From Spirochaetota bacterium (GTDB taxonomy: Bacteria; Spirochaetota; Spirochaetia; Treponematales; Rectinemataceae), in contig JAKPBN010000220.1 of assembly GCA_029778945.1 (NCBI GenBank), positions 1-63,637 on the forward strand: a DNA stretch of 63,637 nucleotides. Direction: 5' to 3'. Below, piece by piece: positions 42,496 to 51,585 of this stretch; position 1 is the first letter of the stretch; each line of letters begins with the position of its first letter. Position numbers and translations under genes: made by a program. Under the pieces are notes generated by a model that worked only from the letters and a program-made list of their open reading frames with translations, had not been told where the DNA came from and made no database searches.

Positions 42496-43268
42496 TGGAA
42501 GGGCCGGAGCTCGAGGAATACTGGGAGGGGCTTTGCCTCGTCGAGGACTGGCTGTCCGGGGGCCTTAGGCGGGATCGGTCGCGGCCGGACTTCGAGAGCC
42601 TCGGGCTGCCCGCTCAGGCTGAGGAGGCCCAGGCTGGGCCAGGACAGCCCGAGGCCGGCGCCGCCGAGCCCGAGCGCGCTCCCGCCAGGGCCGAGGACCT
42701 GCCCCAGGGCGACTTGCCCGCCCTCGCCGCGGGTGTCAGGGCCTGCGCGAAATGCGGCCTGGCCTCGGGCCGCAAGAAAGCCGTCTTTGGGATGGGCGTG
42801 GAGCATCCCCTCGTCCTCGTGGTCGGCGAGGGCCCCGGGGCCGAGGAAGACTCCTCGGGCCTGCCCTTTGTCGGGCCCGCTGGCCAGCTCCTGGACCGGA
42901 TGCTCGCCGCCATCGGCATCTCCAGGTCGACCAACGCCTACATAGCCAATATCGTAAAGTGCCGGCCCCCGGGAAACCGCGATCCCGCCCCCGAGGAGGT
43001 GGCCGCCTGCATGCCCTGGCTCGAGGCCCAGATCGAGCGCCTCGCCCCCAAGGTCATACTCTGCCTGGGCCGGAGCGCCACCCAGGCCCTCACGGGCTCG
43101 GCCCTGGGCATCACCAAGCTCCGGGGTTCCTGGTTTGAGTTCCGGGGCATCCCCCTTATCGCGACCTTCCATCCCTCGGCCCTTCTCCGGGACGACTCCT
43201 ACAAGCGCCCGGCCTGGGAGGACCTCAAGGCCCTCAAGGAAAGGCTCGGCGATGCCAGCCTTCGTTAA
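42492..43268 (+). CDS. Type-4 uracil-DNA glycosylase (Fe-S)
   Basis: 258 residues. Four cysteines placed to bind a [4Fe-4S] cluster (C85, C88, C157, C173) and the motif GEGPGAEED at 112-120 identify the family 4 enzymes, which remove uracil from DNA. The closing motif FHPSALLR provides the usual His (H227). The first 75 residues are a low-complexity Glu/Pro/Ala linker. Start at 42492 or 42495, overlapping the cyclase stop; the end overlaps priA by 17 bases, so the genes are tightly coupled. Confidence 0.9.
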   Translation: MMEGPELEEYWEGLCLVEDWLSGGLRRDRSRPDFESLGLPAQAEEAQAGPGQPEAGAAEPERAPARAEDLPQGDLPALAAGVRACAKCGLASGRKKAVFGMGVEHPLVLVVGEGPGAEEDSSGLPFVGPAGQLLDRMLAAIGISRSTNAYIANIVKCRPPGNRDPAPEEVAACMPWLEAQIERLAPKVILCLGRSATQALTGSALGITKLRGSWFEFRGIPLIATFHPSALLRDDSYKRPAWEDLKALKERLGDASLR

Positions 43269-45207
43269 GGTCGCTTTTGACGTCCCCCTGCCCGAGGCCT
43301 TTACCTACCGCAGCGACGCCTTCCCCGAGGCCGTCCTTGGCCGGCGGGTCAGTGCCCCCTTTGGCCGCCGGGAGCTCACGGGCTATGTGGTGGGGGAGCT
43401 CGCGACCTGCGACATCGATGAGGCCCTGGTAAAGGGCCTCTCCCGGGTGGTGGACAAGGAGGCCCTCTTTGACAAAAAGAGTGTCGACCTGGCCACCTGG
43501 ATGGCGGGGATGTATTTCTGCGGCCTGGGCGAGGCCCTGGCGGCCATGCTGCCCTCGGGCCGGCGCGAGCCCGGAGCCGCGGCCCTGGACGCGGAGATCC
43601 TCGAGATGGCTGAGGCTCCCCTGACCCTCTCCGCCGAGCAATCCTCGGCCCTCGATCGCATAACGTCAACGCCGGGCGGCATCCACTACCTCTATGGCAT
43701 CACGGGCTCGGGCAAGACCGAGGTCTTCCTCCAGGCCGCCGAGGCCAGCCTGGCCGGGGGCAAGGGCGTCATCTACCTCGTGCCGGAGATCGCCCTGACG
43801 GGCCAGGTGGTCGAGGCGGCCCAGCGCCGCTTTGGAGGGCGCTGCGCCGTGATCCACTCCCGCCTCAGCCCCTCGCGCAAGCTGGCCGAGTGGCGGCGCA
43901 TCCTGCGAGGGGAGGCCCAGGTCGTGATCGGCGCCCGGAGCGCCATCTTTGCCCCCCTGGCCAAGCTGGGCCTCATCGTGATCGACGAGGAGCACGAGTC
44001 CTCCTACAAGGCCGGGAATTCCCCTCGCTACCACGCCCGTCAGGTGGCCATGAGGCGGCGGGGCAGCGAGGGCGCGACCCTCGTGATGGGCTCGGCCACT
44101 CCTTCCGCCGAGGCCTGGCGCCTCATGGAGGAGGGCCAGGTGGGCCGCCTGGAGCTTACCAAGCGGCTCTCCGGGGGCGCCCTACCGGCCATCGAGATTG
44201 TAGACATGAGGGGGGAGGACTCGAGCATCTCAGGCCGCCTCGCGGAGGCGATACGCGACACCGCCAAGGCTGGGGGACAGTCCATCCTCTTCCTCAACCG
44301 CCGGGGCTTCTCCTACTTCTTCCGCTGCAAGAGTTGCGCCGCGGAGATCCGCTGTCGCCACTGCTCCGTGGCCCTGACCTACCACAAGGACAGGAATGCC
44401 TTGGTCTGCCACTATTGCGGCTATCGCATACCCCCTCCGCGGGCCTGCCCGGAGTGCGGCTCCCTGGACGTGGGCTGGGCGGGCTTTGGGACGGAGAGGG
44501 TGGAGGAGGAGGCGGGCCGCCGCTTCCCGGACCTCAAGATCCTGCGCCTGGACGCCGACTCGACCTCGAGGGTGGGGGAGCTTGAGCGCATCCTCCAGGA
44601 CTTCAGGGAGGGCAAGGCCGACATCCTCCTGGGGACCCAGATGGTGGCCAAGGGCCTCAACTTTCCCCGGGTCAAGACCGTAGGAGTCGTCCTCGCGGAC
44701 ACGAGCCTCAACCTGCCCGACTTCCGGGCCGCGGAGAGGACCTTTTCCCTGATCGTCCAGGTGGCGGGCCGGGCGGGGCGCTTCAGCCCAGACGGCCGGG
44801 TCCTCATCCAGACCTTCAGGCCCGACAGCCCCGTCATCCGCCTGGCCGCCCAGTCCCGGCTGGCCGAATTCTACGCCCTCGAGCTCTCGGCCCGAAAGGA
44901 CCTGGGCTTTCCCCCCTTTGCCCGCCTCGTCCGCCTCGTCTTCCGCTCCAAGGACAAGGCCAAGGCCTCCATGGCGGCCGCGGACTTTGCCCACGCGGCC
45001 TCTCCCTACCTGCCCCAGGACGCGGAGATCCTCGGGCCCGCCGAATGCCCCCTGGCCATGGTCGCGGGGACGGCCCGCTGGCAGCTTATCTTCCGCGCCC
45101 CCGAGTTGCGCGACCTCCATCGCGCCCTGGGCCTTGCCTTGGCCGAATGGGAAGCGCCCTCCGGGGTGCGCCTCGAGACCGATGTGGATCCCGCCAGCTT
45201 GATGTGA
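43252..45207 (+). CDS. priA: Primosomal replication helicase PriA
   Basis: 651 residues, slightly short for PriA. Superfamily 2 helicase motifs include GITGSGKTE (149-157) and DEEH (245-248). The zinc-binding insertion lies in FRCKSCAAEIRCRHCS...CHYCG...CPECGS, with eight cysteines. Late motifs are GTQMVAKGLNFP and QVAGRAGR. PriA restarts replication at stalled forks. It has the reduced N-terminal DNA-binding domain seen in many spirochaetes and Firmicutes-like relatives. The ATG at 43252 is inside the UDG gene. Confidence 0.94.
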   Translation: MPAFVKVAFDVPLPEAFTYRSDAFPEAVLGRRVSAPFGRRELTGYVVGELATCDIDEALVKGLSRVVDKEALFDKKSVDLATWMAGMYFCGLGEALAAMLPSGRREPGAAALDAEILEMAEAPLTLSAEQSSALDRITSTPGGIHYLYGITGSGKTEVFLQAAEASLAGGKGVIYLVPEIALTGQVVEAAQRRFGGRCAVIHSRLSPSRKLAEWRRILRGEAQVVIGARSAIFAPLAKLGLIVIDEEHESSYKAGNSPRYHARQVAMRRRGSEGATLVMGSATPSAEAWRLMEEGQVGRLELTKRLSGGALPAIEIVDMRGEDSSISGRLAEAIRDTAKAGGQSILFLNRRGFSYFFRCKSCAAEIRCRHCSVALTYHKDRNALVCHYCGYRIPPPRACPECGSLDVGWAGFGTERVEEEAGRRFPDLKILRLDADSTSRVGELERILQDFREGKADILLGTQMVAKGLNFPRVKTVGVVLADTSLNLPDFRAAERTFSLIVQVAGRAGRFSPDGRVLIQTFRPDSPVIRLAAQSRLAEFYALELSARKDLGFPPFARLVRLVFRSKDKAKASMAAADFAHAASPYLPQDAEILGPAECPLAMVAGTARWQLIFRAPELRDLHRALGLALAEWEAPSGVRLETDVDPASLM

Positions 45208-45227
45208 CGGGGTCCCAAGGAGCAATC

Positions 45228-46304
45228 ATGAAAGCGACGGTTTGGTGGTTTTCAGGCACGGGCAATTCCTGGCTCCTCGCGTCGCGGATGGCCCAGGGCC
45301 TGGCGGCCGGGGGCTGGGAGGCCGAGCTCCGGCCCATCGAGGACTGTCCCCGGCCCCGGCGGAGCCTCGCCTCGGCCCGGGATCCGGACAAGGGCTCGGC
45401 CGACTATCCCGGTAGCCCCCCCCTTGAGGCCGGGGGCTTCGACCTCTTCTGCTTCCCGGTCTTTTCCTTTGCTGCCCCCGCCCTGGTCGACCGCTTCCTC
45501 TCCAGCCTCCCCGTGGCCATAGGCCGCAGGGCCGCCGTGGTGGCCACAATGGGCGGCAAGGGCTACGAGGGGAGGGCCCTCTCGCGCTCGGCCCGGAGGC
45601 TCCGGGACTCGGGCCGAGAAGTACTCCTCACGGCGGCCGTCGAGATGCCCGAGGCCTATGTCCAGTTTTCCTCGGCGACTCCGCCTGAGGAGGCGGCCCG
45701 CCGGACCGAGGCGGCCCTCCTCATCGCCGACGGTCTCGTGGCCGACATCCTCGCCGGAAGGCCCTCCTTGAGGCCGACTAAGCCCGGCGGCCTGGCCCTC
45801 ACCTGGATCGCCTCCAAGGGCTTTGCCTGGATCGGCCGGAGGCTCCTGGGCCTCACCTGGGCCGCCTCCAGGGACTGCAACGGCTGCGGTCTCTGCGTCC
45901 GCTCCTGCCCGGCCAGGACTATCAAGCTTGTCCCCGGCGGACCGGGACGGGGACCAAGGCCTGAGTGGGGCCCCTCCTGCGAGGACTGCCAGCGCTGCGC
46001 CAATGTCTGCCCCAAGGACGCCATCCGGTTCTCGGTCCCCCGGGCCGTGCTTCTGATGATCCCCCTCCTCCTTCCCTGGGGCCGGATCCTCGAGACGGCC
46101 CTGGGTCTCCAGGATGGATTCTGGCGCCTCCTCCTTTGGCTCGCCGGCCTGGGCCTCTCCACGACCCTGGTGGCTCTGCTGCTGCGGCTCCTCGACCGGG
46201 TCCCCGGGGCCAGGGACTTCCTTGCCCTCGCCGTGGGAAGCCCCACGGTCAAGCGCCTTGCCCCCGGCTTCCTAGCCGAGGTGGCGAGGCTAAAGAAAAC
46301 TTAA
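45228..46304 (+). CDS. EFR1-type protein: flavodoxin domain plus two 4Fe-4S clusters
   Basis: 358 residues. The N-terminus holds an FMN-binding loop (FSGTGNSWLLA, 9-19) and FPVFSFAAP of a flavodoxin fold. Two cluster motifs follow, CNGCGLCVRSCP and CEDCQRCANVCP, then a hydrophobic helix near 295-325 that may anchor it to the membrane. This order matches the EFR1 ferrodoxin family of anaerobes, thought to shuttle electrons; the partner is unknown. AAGGAGCAATC precedes the ATG. It lies 20 bases after priA in the same direction. Confidence 0.85.
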   Translation: MKATVWWFSGTGNSWLLASRMAQGLAAGGWEAELRPIEDCPRPRRSLASARDPDKGSADYPGSPPLEAGGFDLFCFPVFSFAAPALVDRFLSSLPVAIGRRAAVVATMGGKGYEGRALSRSARRLRDSGREVLLTAAVEMPEAYVQFSSATPPEEAARRTEAALLIADGLVADILAGRPSLRPTKPGGLALTWIASKGFAWIGRRLLGLTWAASRDCNGCGLCVRSCPARTIKLVPGGPGRGPRPEWGPSCEDCQRCANVCPKDAIRFSVPRAVLLMIPLLLPWGRILETALGLQDGFWRLLLWLAGLGLSTTLVALLLRLLDRVPGARDFLALAVGSPTVKRLAPGFLAEVARLKKT

Positions 46305-46325
46305 GGCCTAGGCCAGGAGGCATCC

Positions 46326-46799
46326 ATGCACTATCGCGTCCACATCATCAACCCCTCGGACGGCTTCTGGACCTTCCATACGCCCCTCCGCCGCTATCCC
46401 CAGCTCCCCCGCCGAGGCCTCTACGAGAATGCCCTGGTCTCGGGCATCGACATCATGCTCGCCCAGATGCGCCATCTCCATGGGGACTTTGATGTGATCA
46501 TGGCGGACGAGGCCCTTGCGCTCGAGAGCTGGAGCCAGCTTGTCCTGGAGTGGGTGAAGGGGGACAGGACCGATTCCTACGGTGGGGGCAATTGGTACCG
46601 TAATGAGGCGGGCCAGGTGGGCTGGCTCTGCTCGGTCCTCTTTGACTATTTCAGCCCCTGCCCGGAGAGGCTCTACGTCTATGTGGTGGCCCCCGAAAAG
46701 GGCCGCCTAGCCAGGCCCAGCCTCAGCCAGAAGCTCGAGGAGCTCTCAGTCAAGGTCAGGGCCAGCCGGATGCCCGAGCTCGAGGCCCTGGATGAGTAA
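46326..46799 (+). CDS. Conserved-looking protein of unknown function
   Basis: 157 residues with a compact alpha/beta look: HYRVHIINPSDGFWTFHTPLRRYP at the start, a central YGGGNWYRNEAGQVGWLCSVLFDYF, and LYVYVVAPEKGRL near the end. Charge, codon use and an AGGAGG sequence before the ATG support a real gene. No family was recognised and no signal peptide or membrane helix is present. It overlaps the phosphoesterase gene downstream by eight bases, so the two were probably made together. Confidence 0.65.
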   Translation: MHYRVHIINPSDGFWTFHTPLRRYPQLPRRGLYENALVSGIDIMLAQMRHLHGDFDVIMADEALALESWSQLVLEWVKGDRTDSYGGGNWYRNEAGQVGWLCSVLFDYFSPCPERLYVYVVAPEKGRLARPSLSQKLEELSVKVRASRMPELEALDE

Positions 46800-47477
46800 G
46801 GGCGAAAAATACATCGCAATTGGTGATATCCATGGCTGCCTGGCCCAGCTGGAGGAGGTCCTCTCCCTCGCCAAGGCCTATCCCGGGCACCGCCTCGTCT
46901 TCCTGGGGGACTACATCGACCGGGGTCCCGATTCCGAGGGGGTCATCCAGCGCCTCCGGGGCCTCGAGGCGAGCTTCCTCCTGGGCAACCACGAGGAGAT
47001 GCTCCTCGAGCGGGAGCGGAACATGTCGGCGGAGCGCTTTGGGGACCTCTTCCTCAGCACCCGGCTTTCGAGGGACTCCCTCCTCTGGATGCGGAAGTCC
47101 CTGCTGGACGTCCTCGAGACCGAGGACTATGTCTTTGTCCACGCCGGCCTCGACCGGGGCAAGCCCCTCGCCGACCAGACGCGGAGGGACTATATCTGGA
47201 CGAGGGAGGAGGGGGATTACCGGGGCCTGACCCCCAAGCTCGTCGTCCACGGGCATTCGGTGGTGGAGGCTCCCGTCGTCGTGGGCAACCGCACAACATC
47301 AACACCGGCTGCGGGAGCGGGGGCCGCCTCACCGCCCTTGTCCTTCCCGAGTTCGAGTACCTGTCCTCCTCGCCCTCCTCGGGGATCGAGCATGACTGGG
47401 CCGCGATCCGCCGGGAGCTCGAGGCCGAGTTGGCCGCCTATGACGACTTTGGCACCCTCGAGGAGCTTGCGGAATGA
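46792..47477 (+). pseudogene. Metallophosphoesterase (Ser/Thr phosphatase-like) with a frameshift
   Basis: Residues 1-167 form a calcineurin-type phosphoesterase with GDIHG, GDYIDRG, GNHE and VVHGHS, so all metal ligands are present. At about 47290-47292 the frame changes. The expected continuation NINTGCGSGGRLTALVLPEFEYL, the normal family ending, is read one base back and stops at 47475-47477. One missing base explains it; the restored protein has 228 residues. Uncorrected, the frame runs into the opposite-strand DUF2804 gene as nonsense. It could be a true mutation or a sequencing error; relatives include Ap4A hydrolase and PrpA/PrpB. Confidence 0.82.
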
Positions 47478-47495
47478 GGCCGCGGGCCTAAGGCC

Positions 47496-48542
47496 TCACC
47501 AGCGGTTCATGACCTTTTCACAGAAGCCCCTCAAGGCTTGGACCTCGACCTGGCTGCCGTTCTCAAGCCTGACGCTGCCTTTCCAGTGGCCAAAGACCTG
47601 GTGCTGGATCGAGGCAAGCAGGAGGAAGTCCGAGGAGGAAAAGCGGTCCAGGTCGGGCTCGAGGACGAGGTCCAGGCGTCCGTCCTCGGACCTGGCCTTC
47701 CAGGGGGCAAGGTAGTCCTTCTCGTCGAGCTCAATCGTGAGGCGGCCGATCTTGTGGGCCACCCCGTCCACAAAGACCATGTTCTCGCCGGCGGCCGAGG
47801 TGTCGCCAAAGCCGTAGCCGATATTGAGACCGAAGCGCACATCCTTGCCTTGAAGTTGAGCGATGCCGGAGGCCGAGCCCCAGAGCCAGGTGTTTTTCCA
47901 GGTCCAGACTCCCCGGCCCCAGTCGAGGACCCCAAAGGCCTTGCCCCTCTCCAGGACGGTCTTCCTGCCCCCTAGGCTGTAGTGGCCCGTGGCCTCCTGG
48001 CAGTTGATCTTCTGGTTGTAGTAGAAGGCCTTGGGCGCCCCCGGGAAGGGGGTCGCTATGACCATGGATTCCCGGGGCGGGAGCTCCTCGAGCTGGATCT
48101 CCCCCTCGAGGCCATAGTCGGCGGTGCCGGCCTTGCCAAAACCGGGCCAGGAAAAGCTCAGGGTCCGCCTGCCGCCGGAGCTCTCGAATCTCAGCCAGGT
48201 CCCGTCCTTCCGGTATTCCGTGACTCCTTCCGAGGAGTCACTGGGCAGGCCCAGGCTGCCCATGGGAAAGAGGGGCATCAGGGTTGTGGACACTTCCCGG
48301 CGGGCGGCGAAGTCAAACACCGTGCCGGAGACAAAGCCCATGTAGGCGTTGTCCGCTATCGTCAGGGCCAGGCCCTGGTCCCCGGAAAGCACGCAGTAAT
48401 AATCCCATTCCTTGATCCTCCAGGCCGGGGCCTTGATGGCCTTGCGGTCATAGGAGAGAAGGAGCTTGCTGGCCCAGCCGGGCTCTCGCAGGCGGCCCTG
48501 GGGGTCGAGGAGCTGGCCTGCCTCGGTGATGCGATGTTCCAA
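47496..48542 (-). CDS. DUF2804 family protein
   Basis: 348 residues. The series ITEAGQLLDPQGRLREPGWA, IKEWDYYCVLSGDQGLALTIADNAYMGF and the late ENMVFVDGVAHKIGRL with WKARSEDGRLDLVLEP matches DUF2804, a beta-rich family related in fold to lipocalin-like carotenoid proteins. Function is unknown. The TTG at 48542 is chosen as start because GGAGG lies six bases before it; an earlier TTG at 48581 has no ribosome-binding site and lies inside the stress-protein gene. It follows that gene in the same direction. Confidence 0.82.
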   Translation of the reverse strand: MEHRITEAGQLLDPQGRLREPGWASKLLLSYDRKAIKAPAWRIKEWDYYCVLSGDQGLALTIADNAYMGFVSGTVFDFAARREVSTTLMPLFPMGSLGLPSDSSEGVTEYRKDGTWLRFESSGGRRTLSFSWPGFGKAGTADYGLEGEIQLEELPPRESMVIATPFPGAPKAFYYNQKINCQEATGHYSLGGRKTVLERGKAFGVLDWGRGVWTWKNTWLWGSASGIAQLQGKDVRFGLNIGYGFGDTSAAGENMVFVDGVAHKIGRLTIELDEKDYLAPWKARSEDGRLDLVLEPDLDRFSSSDFLLLASIQHQVFGHWKGSVRLENGSQVEVQALRGFCEKVMNRW

Positions 48543-48568
48543 TGGATGCCTCCAAGTTCGGTGCTTGC

Positions 48569-49495
48569 CTAATCCTTGCAACGGGGCACGGGGGCTATCA
48601 GGCTCTCGCCGGCGTAGCGAGTCGCCACCGTAAAGGCCACACAGCCCTCCAGGGCCGCGTCAAAGCCCAGGCGGCGGTGGGTCGAGAGGACCACGAGGGC
48701 CCCGGCGGCCGCGGCGGCGCGCAGGATGCGCCGGGCCGGTCGGCCCCTCTCCACAGACCAGCTGGACTCCACCCCTTCCGCCTTGAGGCGGGCGGCGAGG
48801 CCGGCGAGGTAGTCCCTGCTGCGCTCGGCGGCGTACTCGAGGGAGGCCCGGTTCATCGCGGGGGAAAAACGGGCCAGGGCCCCCTCCTTGCCCAAAGAGT
48901 CCGCGGGCCGTCGAGGCACGACGGCGAGGAGGGCCAGGGGGAGCTTTAGAGCCTTGGCGAGGGCGACAGCCTGGGCTAAGGCGGCCTCGTGCTCGGGCCT
49001 CCCGTCCAAGGGGAGGAGGATCGAGGCCGGAGGAGTCCAGGCCTTGGCCCCCGAGGCGCGCTGGGCCAGGTAGACCGAGGCGCAGCCCGCCGCGGCCACC
49101 TTGAGGGGGAGGGAGGCCCAAAGGTAGTCCGAGGCCGCCCTCCGGCCGTGGGCGGCCATCACGGCCAGGTCAAAGCCAAGCTCGGCCGCGTGGTCGGCCA
49201 GGGCCTCGGCGACCTCGCGCTGGGAGGTCCCTGGCCGGCCCTCCTCGTGGTGGACATGGGTCTCCACCTGGAGGCCCTGGTCCCGGAGGGCCCGGGCCTT
49301 TTCCTCGAGGTAGGCCTCGGCCTGGATAGGTTCGGCGAGGTGGGGTTGGCCATGGACAGAGCGGGGAGGCCGGGCTTCCACGATGTGGGCCAGGATGAGG
49401 GTGGCGGAAAAGGCCTTGGCCAGGGCCGTGGCTTCGACCAGGGCGGCCTCGGAGGCGGCGGAGCCGTCCAGGGCGACCAGTATGCGCTCGAACAC
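48569..49495 (-). CDS. Universal stress protein, tandem UspA domains
   Basis: 308 residues with two UspA-like domains: residues 1-150 (ILVALDGSAASEAAL at the start) and 155-305 (ILLPLDGRPEHEAAL). The second domain ends in RRLGFDAALEGCVA rather than the classical G-2x-G-9x-G-S/T ATP loop, and the first also lacks a clean loop, so ATP binding is doubtful. Stress-response role by family. GTG start at 49495 with AAGGAGG upstream. It lies 12 bases after the Nramp gene in the same direction, so co-regulation with metal transport is possible. Confidence 0.85.
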   Translation of the reverse strand: MFERILVALDGSAASEAALVEATALAKAFSATLILAHIVEARPPRSVHGQPHLAEPIQAEAYLEEKARALRDQGLQVETHVHHEEGRPGTSQREVAEALADHAAELGFDLAVMAAHGRRAASDYLWASLPLKVAAAGCASVYLAQRASGAKAWTPPASILLPLDGRPEHEAALAQAVALAKALKLPLALLAVVPRRPADSLGKEGALARFSPAMNRASLEYAAERSRDYLAGLAARLKAEGVESSWSVERGRPARRILRAAAAAGALVVLSTHRRLGFDAALEGCVAFTVATRYAGESLIAPVPRCKD

Positions 49496-49507
49496 CTTTC
49501 GGCCTCC

Positions 49508-50728
49508 TTAGAAGACGGACTTGACGATCAGGAAGAGGTTGAGGACGGTCACGAGGACTGTCGCCACCCCGAGGAGGATGTTGCTCAGCCTCGTGTTGGC
49601 CAGGCCCCCCATCAGCTTCTTGTCTGCGGTAAACCTGAGGAGCGAATAGATGGTCGCCGGGAGGCCAAAGGAGAGGAGGACCTGGCTGATCACGAGGACC
49701 CGGGTAGGCTCGAGGCCGAGGAAGATGATGATCAGGCTGGGGAGGACGGTGATGAGGCGGCGGAGCCAGACCGGTATATGGCGGTCTATGAAGCCCTCCA
49801 TGATGATCTGGCCCGCGCTGGTGCCCACCGTCGAGGAGGAGAGGCCCGAGGCGAGGAGGGAGATCCCGAAGATCACGCTCGAGGCCTTTCCGAGGAGGGG
49901 CTCGAGGGTCACATAGGCCTGCTCCAGGGTGGCGACCCCGGTGAAGCCATGGCTGTGGAAGGCCGCGGCGGCCATCACCAGCATGGCCGCGTTGACAAAG
50001 CTCGCCACCCCCATGGCCACGAGGACGTCGACCATCTCAAAGCGGAAGAGGCGCTTGAGGCCGGCCTCGTCCGCGGGGCGAAGGCGGTTCTGGGTCAGGG
50101 CCGAGTGGAGGAAGATGGCGTGGGGCATCACCGTGGCCCCCAGGATGCCCGCCGCGAGGAGGGCTCCCTCGGCCCCGGGGATCCGGGGAGGGAGAAAGGA
50201 GGCTCCCATGGCCGCCCAGTCGGGCCGGTCCAGGAAGGTCTCCACAAGGTAGGAGAGGGCCACGACCGCCACAAAGCCCGTGATCACGGCCTCGAGGGGG
50301 CGGAAGCCAAAGCGCTCGACCGCCAGGATGAGGAAGGTGGCCGCCGCGGTGAGGAGGCCCCCCATCCAGAGGGGGAGTCCGAAGAGGAGCTGGAGGCCCA
50401 CGGCGGCCCCCAGGAATTCCGCGAGGTCCGTGGCCATGGCCACGATCTCCATCATCACCCAGAGGATGTAGGATACCCAGCGGGGGTAGGCCGCCCGGCA
50501 GTGCTGGGCCAGGTTGCGGCCCGTGGCTATGCCCAGCTTTGCCGAAAGGGCCTGGACGAGGATGGCGATGAGGTTGCTCGCGAAGATGACCCAGAGGAGG
50601 GTGTAGCCGAACTCCGAGCCCGCCTGGATGTTGGTCGCGTAGTTGCCCGGGTCGATATAGGCGACGCTCGCGATAAAGGCCGGCCCCAGGAAGGGCAGGA
50701 GCCGGCGCAAGGAGCCCTTGCTTGCCAT
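49508..50728 (-). CDS. Nramp family divalent metal transporter (MntH-like)
   Basis: 406 residues with 10-11 transmembrane helices. The metal-site motif in the first helix is DPGNYATNIQAG, and the sixth helix has ATVMPHAIFLHSA, with the Met-Pro-His expected for Mn2+/Fe2+ transport. These metal ligands (Asp, Asn, Met) favour Mn2+ import driven by protons. ATG at 50728 with GGAGG upstream; it shares a base with the stop of the FAH-family gene, so translation is probably coupled. Confidence 0.92.
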   Translation of the reverse strand: MASKGSLRRLLPFLGPAFIASVAYIDPGNYATNIQAGSEFGYTLLWVIFASNLIAILVQALSAKLGIATGRNLAQHCRAAYPRWVSYILWVMMEIVAMATDLAEFLGAAVGLQLLFGLPLWMGGLLTAAATFLILAVERFGFRPLEAVITGFVAVVALSYLVETFLDRPDWAAMGASFLPPRIPGAEGALLAAGILGATVMPHAIFLHSALTQNRLRPADEAGLKRLFRFEMVDVLVAMGVASFVNAAMLVMAAAAFHSHGFTGVATLEQAYVTLEPLLGKASSVIFGISLLASGLSSSTVGTSAGQIIMEGFIDRHIPVWLRRLITVLPSLIIIFLGLEPTRVLVISQVLLSFGLPATIYSLLRFTADKKLMGGLANTRLSNILLGVATVLVTVLNLFLIVKSVF

Positions 50729-51462
50729 CACTCCTCCCGCACGGGGTTCCTGAGGCTGCCTATGCCGCCTATCGTGACCTCGAAGGTGTCGCCGGCCTTG
50801 AGGGCCCCGACTCCCGCCGGGGTCCCCGTGGCTATGATGTCACCGACTTCGAGGGTGACGTTCCAGGAGATGTAGGAGATGAGCCTTGCCACAGGGAAGA
50901 TGAGGTCCGTGAGCCTGGCCTTCTGGACCAGGACCCCGTTGAGGCGGCCCTCGATATCCAGGACGGCGGGGTCGGGCACGAGGGAGGCCGGGGCCACGGC
51001 GGGGCCGATGGGCCCAAAGGTGTCAAAGCTCTTGCCCCGCCACCAGCCCGAGCGGTCCCCGTTCTGGACTTCCCGCTGGGAGACATCGTTGAAACAGGTG
51101 TAGCCAAGGACATAGGCCAGGGCCTCCTCCTCGGAGACCCGACGGCAGGTCCGGCCGATGATCACGGCCAGCTCGGCCTCGTAGTCGGTGCGGGCCTGGG
51201 CTATCCCCGAGCGCCTGAGCCAGGAGGAGGGTAAGACGATGTCCTCCCCGGGGCCCACGAGGACATTGGGGGTCTTGGGAAAGAGGATGGGCACCTGGGG
51301 TGGGGGGGGCGGGGCCGCGGTGGCGTCCATCTTGCCCGTGGCCTGGGAGGCGAGGATCGTGGGGCTCTCGGCCACGTGGGCCCGGTAGTTGAGGCCCACG
51401 GCCACAATCTTGGTCGGAGCTATGGGGAGGATCCCCCCGCCTAGGACCGGAAGCTCAAGCAT
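50728..51462 (-). CDS. Fumarylacetoacetate hydrolase family protein
   Basis: 244 residues with the FAH catalytic core: KIVAVGLNYRAHVAE at the start, DYEAELAVIIG (metal-binding Glu residues), GYTCFNDVSQREVQ and GDIIATGTPAGVG at the end. Family members hydrolyse or decarboxylate beta-diketo acids (for example acylpyruvate hydrolase or oxaloacetate decarboxylase). Substrate is unknown. An unusual run of prolines (APPPPPQVP) sits in the loop before the second strand. GAGGAG precedes the ATG at 51462. Confidence 0.88.
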   Translation of the reverse strand: MLELPVLGGGILPIAPTKIVAVGLNYRAHVAESPTILASQATGKMDATAAPPPPPQVPILFPKTPNVLVGPGEDIVLPSSWLRRSGIAQARTDYEAELAVIIGRTCRRVSEEEALAYVLGYTCFNDVSQREVQNGDRSGWWRGKSFDTFGPIGPAVAPASLVPDPAVLDIEGRLNGVLVQKARLTDLIFPVARLISYISWNVTLEVGDIIATGTPAGVGALKAGDTFEVTIGGIGSLRNPVREE

Positions 51463-51585
51463 GCTGACTCCTCGGAAAAGCCGCTTTGCCTAAGGTATCC
51501 CCTCCCGGGGGGCCAGGCAAGGTGGAGCTTGGAAAAGCTCCCGGACCGGGTTAGACTGCCGGGGCAGTGGAGAAAGGAGTATAGC

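Noticed and set aside
47292-47715. Extension of the phosphoesterase frame to 307 codons
   Set aside because: After about 47292 the sequence is Ser/Pro/Arg-rich nonsense and enters the opposite DUF2804 gene; the true C-terminus is in another frame.
48989-50875. 628-codon + strand frame opposite the stress protein and Nramp genes
   Set aside because: Low-complexity Gly/Glu/Asp/His shadow of genes that are clearly coding on the minus strand.
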